A stretch of 64,000 nucleotides of DNA from Kribbella kalugense (GCF_004365875.1 NZ_SODF01000002.1:1240001-1304000), one strand, 5' to 3'. Counted from the first letter of the stretch, positions 9,264-17,380 are shown. The notes: generated by a model not told the origin, from the sequence alone. Made by a program: numbers and translations.

Positions 9264-9324
9264 GAATGGACTACCTGATTCGAACGGGAATGGACCGTGC
9301 CAGCATGCCACTCGTACTCGAATC
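9264..9324. promoter_or_regulatory. Divergent regulatory region with direct and inverted repeats
   Basis: GAATGGAC occurs at 9264-9271 and again at 9288-9295, a same-strand repeat with a 24-bp period. GATTCGA (9277-9283) has its exact inverse TCGAATC at 9318-9324. MocR-type regulators are known to bind direct repeats in such divergent gaps, so the octamers are the best operator candidates. The first copy touches the regulator's own start codon, which would suit autoregulation. Confidence 0.45.
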
Positions 9325-9331
9325 TAGTTGT

Positions 9332-10009
9332 ATGACCACTCCACTCCAGCCGACTGCCCGGACCTCGCTGCGTCGTTCGAAGGAGCGTGCTGCCACTGAC
9401 CGGCAGGAGCTGTACGACGTCCTGCTCGACGGCATGTTCTGCCACCTGGGTGTGGTGGTGGACTCCGATCCGCTCGTACTGCCGACGGCGTACGGCGTGG
9501 ATCTGGACCTTGGGCCGGACGGGACGCTGTACCTGCACGGCTCGGTCGCCGCTCGCAGCGTGGTCGCGGCGCCGCGGCAGACGATCTGTGTCACGGTCAC
9601 GCACACCGACGGTCTCGTGCTGGCTCGGTCCGCGTTCCACCACTCGGTGAACTACCGGTCCGCTGTCATCTTCGGCGTACCGCGTCTGGTGACTGACCCG
9701 GACGAGAAGCTTCACGGGCTCAACCGGATCGTCGACCACCTGGTCCCTGGTCGGTCGAACGCGGTTCGGCCGCCGGACCGCAAGGAGCTGGCCAAGACCT
9801 CGGTGCTCGCGCTCTCACTCACCGAGGCGTCGGTGAAGACTCGCTCCGGGCCGGCCAACGACGAGGAGCAGGACCTCAACCTGCCGTACTGGACAGGCGT
9901 GATCCCGCTCCACGTCATCGCCGGCGAACCGGAGAACAACCCTGACTGCGACCTGCTGGTGCCGGCCCACGTTCGCACTCGCGCGAACCTGCTGGGCGCA
10001 CCGTCTTAA
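9332..10009 (+). CDS. Pyridoxamine 5'-phosphate oxidase-family FMN/PLP-binding protein
   Basis: A 225-residue split-barrel protein of the PNPOx-like group, with the typical start (LYDVLLDGMFCHLGVVVD) and the central HGSVAARS region. Members bind FMN or F420 and act as oxidoreductases or sequestering proteins; this one is closer to the uncharacterised family than to true PdxH. ATG 9332 was taken over the upstream GTG at 9266, because the longer form would cover the shared promoter. It is divergent from the MocR-type regulator, a common pairing, and probably its target. Confidence 0.83.
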   Translation: MTTPLQPTARTSLRRSKERAATDRQELYDVLLDGMFCHLGVVVDSDPLVLPTAYGVDLDLGPDGTLYLHGSVAARSVVAAPRQTICVTVTHTDGLVLARSAFHHSVNYRSAVIFGVPRLVTDPDEKLHGLNRIVDHLVPGRSNAVRPPDRKELAKTSVLALSLTEASVKTRSGPANDEEQDLNLPYWTGVIPLHVIAGEPENNPDCDLLVPAHVRTRANLLGAPS

Positions 10010-10821
10010 GCAACCGTCCCCTTGTTGTAGCTCTTCTGCGCCCAGAAGTAGCCGACGACCGCGATCGCCAGGCACCAGGCCAGCGCGAGCCAGCCGTCGC
10101 CGCTGTCCATCGGCGTACCCAGCAGCAGGTGGCGCAGGGTGTCGATGATCGGAGTGAACGGCTGGTACTCGGCGAACCACCGGATGCCGCTCGGCATCGC
10201 GTCCAGCGGGATGAAGGTGTTGCTCAGGAAGGGCAGCAGCAGGCTGATCGGCAGCACGATGTTGCTCGCGCTTTCCGGCGTCTTGCTGGTCAGCCCGAGC
10301 GCGATCGCGAACCAGGTCAGGGCGACCGTCACCGCGATCAGCAGGGCGGCGGCCAGCAGCCATTCTCCGAACGATGCGTTCGGCCGGAACCCGATCAGGA
10401 CGGCGAAGCCGACGACCAGGCCCAGGCTGACGATCGTCAGGATCACGTTGCCCAGCACGTGCCCGGTCAGAACCGCCGGCCGGAAGATCGCCATCGTCCG
10501 GAACCGGGCCACGATCCCTTCGGTCATGTCCATGCAGACGGCGACCGCGGGCGACATCGTCCCGGACGCGATCGACATCAGCAGGATCCCCGGGGTCAGG
10601 AAGTTGATGTAGTCGCCCCGCCCGCCTCCGCCGCCGAGGCCGGCCGAGAAGGTGTCGCCGAAGATCAGGCCGAACAGCAGGATCATGATCACCGGCATCC
10701 CGAGGGCGCCGAGGGACAGGCCCGGGTACCGCTGGGCGTGCCGCAGGTTGCGGCGGAGCATGGTGCCGATGTCGGCCAGCGGGCGGATCGTGGCGCCTGC
10801 CGGGTTCATGGTGGTGCTCAT
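10006..10821 (-). CDS. ABC-2-type exporter permease, DrrB-like
   Basis: A 271-residue membrane protein with about six predicted transmembrane helices and the ABC-2 permease layout of daunorubicin-resistance permeases (long first periplasmic loop, central MSPAVAVCMDMTEGIVARFR amphipathic region). Its ATG overlaps the stop of the upstream ATPase gene in an ATGA, so the two are coupled. Together they should form a drug or lipid exporter. The stop overlaps that of the convergent PNPOx-like gene by four bases. Confidence 0.9.
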   Translation of the reverse strand: MSTTMNPAGATIRPLADIGTMLRRNLRHAQRYPGLSLGALGMPVIMILLFGLIFGDTFSAGLGGGGGRGDYINFLTPGILLMSIASGTMSPAVAVCMDMTEGIVARFRTMAIFRPAVLTGHVLGNVILTIVSLGLVVGFAVLIGFRPNASFGEWLLAAALLIAVTVALTWFAIALGLTSKTPESASNIVLPISLLLPFLSNTFIPLDAMPSGIRWFAEYQPFTPIIDTLRHLLLGTPMDSGDGWLALAWCLAIAVVGYFWAQKSYNKGTVA

Positions 10822-11792
10822 TTGGTCGTCACCTTCTCGTGCTCAACGGGCTGGGTGGACTCGGTGGACTGGGTGGGTTGACCGGTGACGGCGAAGAACA
10901 CGTCGTCCAGGTCGGGGGTGTGGACGGTCAGTTCGTCGACTTCGAGCGACGCGTCGTCGATCCGCGCCAGCAGGTCGCGCAGCGAGTGCACGCTGCCGTC
11001 GTTCGGCACCTGCAGGACCAGCGACTCGTGGTTCGGTGCGGCGGTCGGCAGCACCTGGGCCGCGAGCGAGAACGCGTCCGGCGAGGTGAACCGCAGCCGG
11101 ATGTGCCCGCCGGGTGCGAGCCGCTTCAGCTCCTCCGGCGTACCTTGGGCGACCAGTCGCCCGTGGTCGAGAACGGCGATCCGGTCGGCGAGCTCATCGG
11201 CCTCGTCCAGGTACTGCGTGGTGAGTAGGACTGTGACGCCGCCGGCGACCAGGTCCCGGATCATCGTCCACATGCTGTGCCGGCTGCGCGGGTCGAGACC
11301 GGTGGTCGGCTCGTCCAGGAAGATGATTCGTGGGCTGCCGACGAGCGTCATGGCCAGATCCAGGCGGCGCTTCATGCCGCCGGAGTACGTCATCGCGAGC
11401 TTCTTGCCGGCCTCGACCAGGTCGAACTGCTCCAGCAGTTCGTCTGCCCGGCGCCGGGCCTCCGTCTTGCCGAGGTGGTAGAGGTCGGCCATCAGGATCA
11501 GGTTCTCCCGGCCGGTCATCAGGCCGTCGACCGCGGAGAACTGGCCGGTGACGCCGATCGCGGCGCGGACCGCTTCGGGGTTCTTGTGCAGGTCGTGACC
11601 GGCTACCCGGATCTCGCCGGCGTCGGCGGTGATCAGGGTGGACAGGATCTGCACCACGGTGGTCTTGCCGGCGCCGTTCGGGCCGAGCAGGGAAAAGATG
11701 GTGCCTTCGGCAACGTTCAGGTCGATGCCGTCGAGCACGAGTTTCTCGCCGTAGGACTTGCGCAGTCCGATGACGTCGATCGCAGCTGACAT
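10818..11792 (-). CDS. ABC exporter ATP-binding protein, DrrA-like
   Basis: A 324-residue ATPase with Walker A GPNGAGKTT, signature YSGGMKRRLDLAM, Walker B IIFLDEPTTGLDP and the D-loop/H-loop order of DrrA proteins. The C-terminal extension of about 90 residues after the nucleotide-binding domain is normal for DrrA. It pairs with the permease immediately downstream. It may be functionally linked to the EXLDI-family gene 120 bp upstream, which is on the same strand. Confidence 0.92.
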   Translation of the reverse strand: MSAAIDVIGLRKSYGEKLVLDGIDLNVAEGTIFSLLGPNGAGKTTVVQILSTLITADAGEIRVAGHDLHKNPEAVRAAIGVTGQFSAVDGLMTGRENLILMADLYHLGKTEARRRADELLEQFDLVEAGKKLAMTYSGGMKRRLDLAMTLVGSPRIIFLDEPTTGLDPRSRHSMWTMIRDLVAGGVTVLLTTQYLDEADELADRIAVLDHGRLVAQGTPEELKRLAPGGHIRLRFTSPDAFSLAAQVLPTAAPNHESLVLQVPNDGSVHSLRDLLARIDDASLEVDELTVHTPDLDDVFFAVTGQPTQSTESTQPVEHEKVTTK

Positions 11793-11914
11793 GACTGTTC
11801 CTCGCTTGTTTTCAGGCAGGCCGAACCTGCCCCAGGTGGCTAAGGGGGTTGTTCCGGGCGTGCTTACCCAACCGACCGACCTAGACCAGGTCGCCGGTGC
11901 TGTTGTGGTGGCTG

Positions 11915-12439
11915 TTAGATGTCGAGGTCCTCGACTGCCGGCTGGCCGGCGGCTTCCTCGACTAGTTCGTACAGGTCTTCGGGGATCAGGTCGCGGAGTT
12001 CCTCGACCGTTTCGACGATCTGCAGGCTGGCCTCGCCCTGCGCCATGCTCCAGGACTGGTCGCTGCTCCAGTTGCCGATCCAGGAGCGCCAGCCGGTCAG
12101 GAACCGCTCGTCGTCACCGTTCACGATGAACTGGCTGCGACGGTCGGCGTGCAGGACGAACTTGCCGGTCCGGCTCCGGTACACCTTGAAGGCTTCGTAC
12201 CCGGTGCTGCTCGAGCGCCCGCCCTCGGCCAGCAGTACGCCGGAGAACCGTTGCTTGCGGCCCGTCCCCCGGCCCACCCGCACGGTGATCTCGTCGTACC
12301 CCTCGAACCGGCCCTCTTCCAGCTCGACGTACTTCCGCAGCGCGATCGAGATCGCCGAGGACAGGTTCCCGGCGAGCTCGCCTGCCTTCTTGTACAGCGG
12401 CAGGTCGTCGTCGGACACGTAGATCGTCTTGTTTGGCAT
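11915..12439 (-). CDS. EXLDI-family protein with N-terminal RHH-like segment
   Basis: A 174-residue protein ending in VEDLDI, the hallmark that gives the actinobacterial EXLDI family its name. The first 40 residues (TIYVSDDDLPLYKKAGELAG, then SSAISIALRKYVE) read like a ribbon-helix-helix DNA-binding unit: one beta strand and two helices. The middle part is beta-rich. A GGAG site lies just before the ATG. From the family I recall frequent placement next to ABC-2 drug exporters, as here. The four palindromes directly upstream suggest that it is an autoregulator, probably also of the exporter. Function is inferred. Confidence 0.8.
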   Translation of the reverse strand: MPNKTIYVSDDDLPLYKKAGELAGNLSSAISIALRKYVELEEGRFEGYDEITVRVGRGTGRKQRFSGVLLAEGGRSSSTGYEAFKVYRSRTGKFVLHADRRSQFIVNGDDERFLTGWRSWIGNWSSDQSWSMAQGEASLQIVETVEELRDLIPEDLYELVEEAAGQPAVEDLDI

Positions 12440-12450
12440 CGCAGTCTCCT

Positions 12451-12508
12451 TCTACGCAGAACTATACGCAGAAGGCTCCGTAGATGTCTACATATATCTC
12501 TACGTAGA
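12451..12508. promoter_or_regulatory. Cluster of four TCTAC/GTAGA operator-like elements before the EXLDI gene
   Basis: Within 58 bp there are TCTACGCAGA (12451-12460), the related TATACGCAGA (12463-12472), GTAGA-TG-TCTAC (12480-12491) and the perfect palindrome TCTACGTAGA (12499-12508). They fill the space between the EXLDI gene and the pseudogene. RHH repressors bind arrays of short palindromes. The AT-rich TATATA inside the cluster could be the -10 region of the minus-strand promoter. Confidence 0.6.
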
Positions 12509-12862
12509 TGCAGGCGAGTACAGCCAAGGGCTGGTCAGGTCGAAGAACTCCGGCGGCTCGGCGTCCAGTGCGTCCAGTTCGTCGACCGTCGCCTTGAGGT
12601 CCGCCGGCGGTTCCTTGCGCTCGCCGTCCCGCGCCTCTGGACGAACCCGGCCGCCTCGGGATCGCCGGTCAGGCCGGGCGTCACGTCCTCGGTGTCGAGG
12701 AAGGTGGCGTCGCCGCTGAACACCGACGAGAACTCGTGCCACCACTTGTCCTGCGCCGGCTACTCGCTGTTGCTCCGCGCGGCGTCAGCGGACTCGAACC
12801 GAGCCAGCGCCCCGCGCCTGCTCGGCGTCGCTAATCCGCCCCTGAATGACCTGAACAAACAT
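12500..12862 (-). pseudogene. Decayed gene: two-domain ABM-like (antibiotic-biosynthesis-monooxygenase-fold) protein
   Basis: Pieces of one protein lie in two minus frames. ATG 12862, after a strong GGGGAGGG site, opens MFVQVIQGRISDAEQARG. The frame then shifts to ALARFESADAARSNSE, meets a TAG at 12760-12762, and continues in the same frame as PAQDKWWHEF, SGDATFLDTEDV, GDPEAAGFVQ. A second shift near 12635 gives ARDGERKEPPADLK and PPEFFDLTSPWLYSP before the final stop. Intact relatives that I remember have about 190-200 residues built from two similar halves. Here about 50 residues of the first half and a similar part of the second are missing. Two deletions plus a nonsense codon make this a true pseudogene. 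Confidence 0.8.
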
Positions 12863-12938
12863 GATGCGACCCTCCCCGCTCTCCCCGGGCCGCTAAGACT
12901 GCTTCGACAGTACGCCTGCCTGCTGCCAACGTGAACGG

Positions 12939-13077
12939 TGTGGAAACTCATCCACTCAAACCTGAGTTATCCACAGATTTGGGGCAATTTCGGGCTGTTT
13001 CGGTGGAGAAGTCGGGCTCAGGCTGGGGACAACTTGGCCGAATCGGTGTGCACAACTGGGGATACCGGTGTGGATAA
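12939..13077. promoter_or_regulatory. Cluster of DnaA-box-like sequences
   Basis: The 270-bp gap before the rhomboid gene has no gene but holds TTATCCACA (12967-12975) and its inverse TGTGGATAA (13069-13077), both exact matches to the classical DnaA box. It also holds TGTGCACAA (13047-13055) and TGGGGACAA (13024-13032), one or two bases off. TGTGGAAAC (12939) and TGGGGATAC (13057) are weaker. The flanking genes are those usually found within tens of kilobases of oriC. The site could titrate DnaA, control the rhomboid gene, or be a secondary origin element. Confidence 0.55.
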
Positions 13078-13134
13078 CTCCACTGATGACATTTGTACGG
13101 AGTACCTGGCCGCCGCTCGCCCTACTGTCAGGGC

Positions 13135-13731
13135 ATGAGCACTCCGACGATGCCCGCCAACCCGATCGGGGCGTTCTTCGCCCGCGTCGGCGCTCCTCGC
13201 CGGCCGTGGCTGACCGGCGCGGTATTCGTCGTCACCGCGGCCGCTCTCGTCGCCCAGTTGGCAGACGAGTCACTGCTGGGACACGTCCAGCGCGACGCCA
13301 CCGCGATCGATGCCGGGCAGTGGTGGCGGTTGATCACCGGCATGTTCTTCCAGGACGGCGGGCTGCGCGGCGGGATCTTCAACCTGGTCGCGCTCGCGGT
13401 CGTGGGCACGTTGGCGGAATGGTGCTTCGGCCGGGTGCGGTGGCTCGTCCTGTACTTCGGTTGCGGGCTCTTCGGGCAGTTTCTCAGCTACGTCTGGCTG
13501 AATCCGGTCGGGGCCGGGAACTCGATGTGCGTCGCCGGGCTGCTCGGCGCGCTCGCGGTCGTCGTACTGCGGACCCGTGCCGCACAGCCGCCCCGGGGCT
13601 TGTTCGTGGCCGCCGTACTGATCGGGCCGCTGGCTGTGCTCGACACGGTGGTCCATGACAACCACGGCATGCCCGCGCTGCTCGGAATGGTGCTCGGGCT
13701 ACTGCTCAGCCCCGGGCGAAGTGCTGGTTGA
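13135..13731 (+). CDS. Rhomboid-family intramembrane serine protease, divergent
   Basis: A 198-residue membrane protein with about six hydrophobic helices. The rhomboid dyad is recognisable: serine in GNSMCVAGLLGA (canonical GASGxxxGLLGA) and histidine in NHGMPALLGMVLG. The residue after the serine is methionine instead of the usual glycine, which is uncommon near the oxyanion hole. ATG 13135 is preferred to the upstream start at 13093. A rhomboid gene beside crgA is a known actinobacterial arrangement. Substrates are unknown, and activity is likely but not certain. Confidence 0.78.
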   Translation: MSTPTMPANPIGAFFARVGAPRRPWLTGAVFVVTAAALVAQLADESLLGHVQRDATAIDAGQWWRLITGMFFQDGGLRGGIFNLVALAVVGTLAEWCFGRVRWLVLYFGCGLFGQFLSYVWLNPVGAGNSMCVAGLLGALAVVVLRTRAAQPPRGLFVAAVLIGPLAVLDTVVHDNHGMPALLGMVLGLLLSPGRSAG

Positions 13732-13737
13732 GCGCGG

Positions 13738-13998
13738 TCAGACCCACTGAGTGGAGACGACGAAGCCGACCGCGATCAGGCCCATGCCGATCAGCAGGTT
13801 CCAGTTGTTCAGGTCGTTCATGAACGGGATCTTGTCGCCGGCGATGTAGAAGACGACCAGCCAGGCGAGTCCGACCAGCCAGCAGAACAGCATCACCGGC
13901 GCGACCCACACGCGGCTGGTGGTGCGCGGCCGCTTCGGGGTCTTCTCGACCTTGACCTTCTCGGTCTTCTTCTTGTTGCGACTGCTCGACTCGGGCAC
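13738..13998 (-). CDS. crgA: Cell division protein CrgA
   Basis: An 86-residue protein with a lysine-rich cytoplasmic N-terminus and two transmembrane helices (about 32-52 and 66-84), ending in VSTQWV. Size, topology and position match CrgA, the actinobacterial divisome protein that interacts with FtsZ, FtsQ, FtsI and the PBPs and helps time septation. It is convergent with the rhomboid gene (six bases apart) and divergent from the DUF881 gene. Confidence 0.93.
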   Translation of the reverse strand: MPESSSRNKKKTEKVKVEKTPKRPRTTSRVWVAPVMLFCWLVGLAWLVVFYIAGDKIPFMNDLNNWNLLIGMGLIAVGFVVSTQWV

Positions 13999-14099
13999 GA
14001 CTGAACTCCTTGTAAGGACGGACGCATAAGCTGACCGCGAGGACCTGTAGGGGTCCGGTCCGGGTTAGCGTAGTGCAGAGAGCAACATGGAGATCACGG

Positions 14100-14870
14100 G
14101 TGCGTAGGTTCAGGCGGATTTCGCTGTGGCGCGTGGGTGCGCCACTGGCTCTGCTGTGCGCCGGACTGCTGTTCGCAACCAGCGCCACCAACGCCCGCGG
14201 CACCGACCTACGGCCCAGTCGCAACACTACGCTCGCGGGCCTGGTGGAGGAACAGAGCCGCCGCAGCGCCAGCCTGGTCCGCCAGCACGCCGCACTCACC
14301 CAGGACATCGAGAAGCTCCAGGCGCAGCAGGGATCGATCGATCCGGCGCTGGCCAAGCAGCTCAAGGACCTGTCCGACGAGGTCGGTACGACGCCGGTCA
14401 CCGGACCGGGCCTGACCGTGACGCTGAAGGACGCGCCGTCCGAGGTCGTCAAGGAGAATCCGGACGTCGACGCCGACTGGCTGGTGATCCACCAGCAGGA
14501 CATCCAGGCCGTGGTGAACGCGCTCTGGGCCGGCGGCGCGGACGCGATCTCGATCCAGGACCACCGGGTCATCTCCACCACCGGGATCAAGTGCGTCGGC
14601 AACTCCGTCGTACTGCACGGCGTCCCGTACCTGCCGCCGTACAAGATCACCGCGATCGGCGACCGGCGGAAGCTGCAGCAGGCGCTCGACGACTCGCAGT
14701 ACATCGAGAACCTGCAGGACTACGTGGTGAAGTTCCAGCTCGGGTACGACGTGAAGAGCGAGTCGTCGATCTCGATGCCGGCCTACGAAGGCACCCTGGA
14801 CCTGCAGAGCGCGACCGTTCCCGGGTTCGAACGGACTCCGTCGGCGAGCCCGACCGTCAGCGGGCGATAA
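14100..14870 (+). CDS. DUF881-family membrane-anchored protein
   Basis: A 256-residue protein with one N-terminal membrane anchor, a coiled-coil stretch (about 45-85, Q/E/K-rich) and the DUF881 domain, recognisable from GPGLTVTLKDA and ADAISIQDHRV. DUF881 proteins sit in the division gene cluster of actinobacteria; an envelope or sporulation role is suspected. GTG 14100 has GGAG at 14089-14092 with good spacing; the alternative GTG 14073 has none. The stop overlaps the trpG start (TAATG), indicating coupling. Confidence 0.85.
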   Translation: MRRFRRISLWRVGAPLALLCAGLLFATSATNARGTDLRPSRNTTLAGLVEEQSRRSASLVRQHAALTQDIEKLQAQQGSIDPALAKQLKDLSDEVGTTPVTGPGLTVTLKDAPSEVVKENPDVDADWLVIHQQDIQAVVNALWAGGADAISIQDHRVISTTGIKCVGNSVVLHGVPYLPPYKITAIGDRRKLQQALDDSQYIENLQDYVVKFQLGYDVKSESSISMPAYEGTLDLQSATVPGFERTPSASPTVSGR

Positions 14871-15496
14871 TGGTCCGCATGCCGCGGATCCTTGTCGTCG
14901 ACAACTACGACTCCTTCGTCTACAACCTGGTCCAGTACCTGCAGCAGCTGCAGGCCGACACCACGGTACTGCGCAACGACGAGGTCACCCCCGACCAGGC
15001 CGGTGAGTACGACGGTGTGCTGCTCTCCCCCGGTCCCGGTACGCCGGAAGAGGCCGGCGCCTGCGTGGACATCGTGAAGGAGACGGGCGGCAAGGTCCCG
15101 ATCTTCGGGGTCTGCCTAGGTCTTCAGGCGATCGGTGTCGCGTACGGCGGTGTCGTCGGCCGCGCTGACGAGCTGCTGCACGGGAAGACCAGCCAGGTGT
15201 TCCACGAGGGCGCCGGCGTACTCTCCGGACTCCCGTCGCCGTTCACCGCGACCCGGTACCACTCGCTCGCGATCGCGCAGGACACCGTGCCGGACGAGCT
15301 GCAGGTGACCGCGCGGACCGAGGCCGGCGTCATCATGGCGGCCCGGCACCGCGACCTCCCGGTCGAAGGCGTGCAGTTCCACCCGGAGTCCGTGCTGACC
15401 GAGGGCGGTCACCGGATGCTCGCGAACTGGCTGGCCATCTGCGGCGACCCGGACGCGGTCGCCCGGTCCGTCGGCCTGGCCCCGATCGTCAGCTGA
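14870..15496 (+). CDS. trpG: Aminodeoxychorismate/anthranilate synthase component II (glutamine amidotransferase)
   Basis: A 208-residue class-I glutamine amidotransferase. It starts with the typical ILVVDNYDSFVYNLVQYL and has the oxyanion strand SPGPGTPEEAG, the nucleophile cysteine in GVCLGLQAIG, and the His/Glu of HPES. It supplies ammonia to a chorismate-using partner (PabB or TrpE), which is not in this window. It lies between DUF881 and pknB as in mycobacteria, where it is called trpG; it may serve folate, tryptophan or both. ATG 14879 is an alternative start. Confidence 0.92.
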   Translation: MVRMPRILVVDNYDSFVYNLVQYLQQLQADTTVLRNDEVTPDQAGEYDGVLLSPGPGTPEEAGACVDIVKETGGKVPIFGVCLGLQAIGVAYGGVVGRADELLHGKTSQVFHEGAGVLSGLPSPFTATRYHSLAIAQDTVPDELQVTARTEAGVIMAARHRDLPVEGVQFHPESVLTEGGHRMLANWLAICGDPDAVARSVGLAPIVS

Positions 15497-15501
15497 AAAC
15501 A

Positions 15502-15529
15502 AATCCCCGGGGCAATCGCCCCGGGGATT
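15502..15529. terminator. Bidirectional terminator between trpG and pknB
   Basis: A perfect 12-bp stem, AATCCCCGGGGC / GCCCCGGGGATT, with a four-base AATC loop. It is flanked by A-rich sequence on the left and T-rich sequence on the right, and sits exactly between the two convergent stop codons. It should terminate transcription in both directions. Confidence 0.88.
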
Positions 15530-15535
15530 CATGTT

Positions 15536-17380
15536 CTAGCCGCCGATTGTGATGCCCGGCGTGGTGGGCGTGCTCGGTGGCGGCGTGTCCGTTTGGGTCG
15601 GCGGCGGGCTGCTCGGCTCCTGCAGCTTGTTCACCGTCAGGGTGATCAGCGAGCCCTTCGGCGCCTTGGTGTTGGCCTTGACGGACTGATTGAGCACGAC
15701 TCCGTCGGCCGAGTTCTGGTCGTTGCCGAAGACCAGTCCGACCCGGAAGCCGGCCTGCTCCAGGGTGAGCTTCGCGTCGTCGTACGTCTGCGTGACGACA
15801 TTGGGTACGTCGACGTTGGTCTTGCCGCTCGAGATCGTCAGGGTGAACTCCTGACCCGACGGGTACTGCCCGTTCGGGTCCGGGCTGACCGACAGCACGG
15901 TGCCCTTCTTCTCGTCGCTGTCCTGCTCGGTCGACTTGTCCTTGACCTTGAAGTTCCCGGCCGTGCCTTCCAGCGCCTTACGGGCCGCCGACTCCGACTT
16001 GCCGATCACATCCGGCACCGGGAACGCACTCCGCCCGGACGAGAACACCACGGTGACGGTCGAATTCTGCTCGGCCTCGGTCCCCGCTGCCGGCGTCTGC
16101 CGGATCGCAGAGCCGCGGCCGACGGTGTCGCTGGTCTCCGACGGTCCCTGCGCGAACTTCAGGCCCTTGTCGGTCAGCAACGCTGTCGCGTCCGCCACCG
16201 ACTTGCCGCTGACGTCCGGTACGGCGACCTTCGCGGCCGGGGTGTTGGTCGCGCCGCCGCCGGCCTTGTTGTCGTTGTTCAGGTTGGTGAACAGTGCGTA
16301 GGCGCCGACCGCGATCGCCACGATCGCGAGCCCGAGCAGGAAGTAGGCCAGGCCACGGTTGCGCCGCGATCGTCCGTCCTCATCCTCTTCCAGGTCGTCG
16401 CCGCCCGGGGGCAGGATGTCGTCTCCACCCTGGCGGTAGGCCTGGGTGGCGGCCGGCGCGACCGCGGTCGGCGCCATCGCCCGGGTCTCGGACATCGCCG
16501 CGACCGGCGCCATCGGCGCGGTCACTTGCTGGCCGGCCAGCACCCGGTGGATGTCGGCGCGCATCTCGGACGCGCTCTGGTAGCGCTCCTCACGGTTCTT
16601 CGCCAGCGCCTTCAGGACGACTGCGTCGACCTCCGGCGGGATGTCCGGGTCGAACGACGACGGCGGCAGCGGCTGTTCGCGGACGTGCTGGTAGGCCACC
16701 GACACCGGCGACTCACCGACGAACGGCGGCCGGCCGGTGAGCAGTTCGTACAGCAGGCAACCGGTCGAGTACAGGTCGGAACGGGCGTCCACGGTCTCGC
16801 CGCGGGCCTGCTCGGGCGACAGGTACTGCGCGGTGCCGATCACGGCCGCGGTCTGGGTCATCGTCGAGGACGTGTCGGCGACCGCGCGGGCGATACCGAA
16901 GTCCATCACCTTGACCTGGCCCTGCGGGGTCAGCATCACGTTTCCGGGCTTGATGTCGCGGTGCACGATGCCGGCCCGGTGGCTGTAGTCGAGCGCCTCG
17001 AGCACACCCGAGGTGATCTCCAGGGCACGCTCCGGCATGATCTTGCGGCCCTCGCGGATCAGGTCCCGCAGCGTCTTGCCGGTGACCAGCTCCATCACGA
17101 TGTACGGGATGGTGACGCCGGATCCGTTCGGGTCCGGCTCCTCGCCGGTGTCGTAGACCGAGACGATCGTCGGGTGGTTCAGCGACGCGGCCGACTGGGC
17201 CTCGCGGCGGAACCGGGCCTGGAAGGTGGCGTCACTGGCCAGGTCGACCCGCAGTCGTTTGATCGCGACGCTCCGGCCGAGCCGGTTGTCGAGGCCTCTG
17301 CGGACCTCGGCCATGCCGCCGCGGCCGAGCGGTTCGCCTTCTTCGTACCGGCCGCCGACGAGACGTGCCTGCGATGTCAT
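15536..17380 (-). CDS. pknB: Serine/threonine protein kinase PknB with PASTA repeats
   Basis: A 614-residue transmembrane kinase. Kinase domain about 11-275: GRGGMAEV glycine loop, VAIKRL lysine (K41), HRDIKPGNV catalytic loop, DFGIA and the activation loop with TMTQTAAVIGTAQY. Then a Pro/Ala-rich juxtamembrane part, one membrane helix (about 350-372) and three clear PASTA repeats (VPDVSGKS, VPDVIGKS, VPNVVTQT) that sense muropeptides or lipid II. Only three PASTA units are evident, one fewer than in mycobacterial PknB. It is followed by a Pro/Thr-rich tail. It should phosphorylate FHA proteins and cell-wall enzymes encoded nearby. It is the last gene of the minus-strand cluster but is separated from pbpA by 121 bp with a large palindrome. 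Confidence 0.96.
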   Translation of the reverse strand: MTSQARLVGGRYEEGEPLGRGGMAEVRRGLDNRLGRSVAIKRLRVDLASDATFQARFRREAQSAASLNHPTIVSVYDTGEEPDPNGSGVTIPYIVMELVTGKTLRDLIREGRKIMPERALEITSGVLEALDYSHRAGIVHRDIKPGNVMLTPQGQVKVMDFGIARAVADTSSTMTQTAAVIGTAQYLSPEQARGETVDARSDLYSTGCLLYELLTGRPPFVGESPVSVAYQHVREQPLPPSSFDPDIPPEVDAVVLKALAKNREERYQSASEMRADIHRVLAGQQVTAPMAPVAAMSETRAMAPTAVAPAATQAYRQGGDDILPPGGDDLEEDEDGRSRRNRGLAYFLLGLAIVAIAVGAYALFTNLNNDNKAGGGATNTPAAKVAVPDVSGKSVADATALLTDKGLKFAQGPSETSDTVGRGSAIRQTPAAGTEAEQNSTVTVVFSSGRSAFPVPDVIGKSESAARKALEGTAGNFKVKDKSTEQDSDEKKGTVLSVSPDPNGQYPSGQEFTLTISSGKTNVDVPNVVTQTYDDAKLTLEQAGFRVGLVFGNDQNSADGVVLNQSVKANTKAPKGSLITLTVNKLQEPSSPPPTQTDTPPPSTPTTPGITIGG

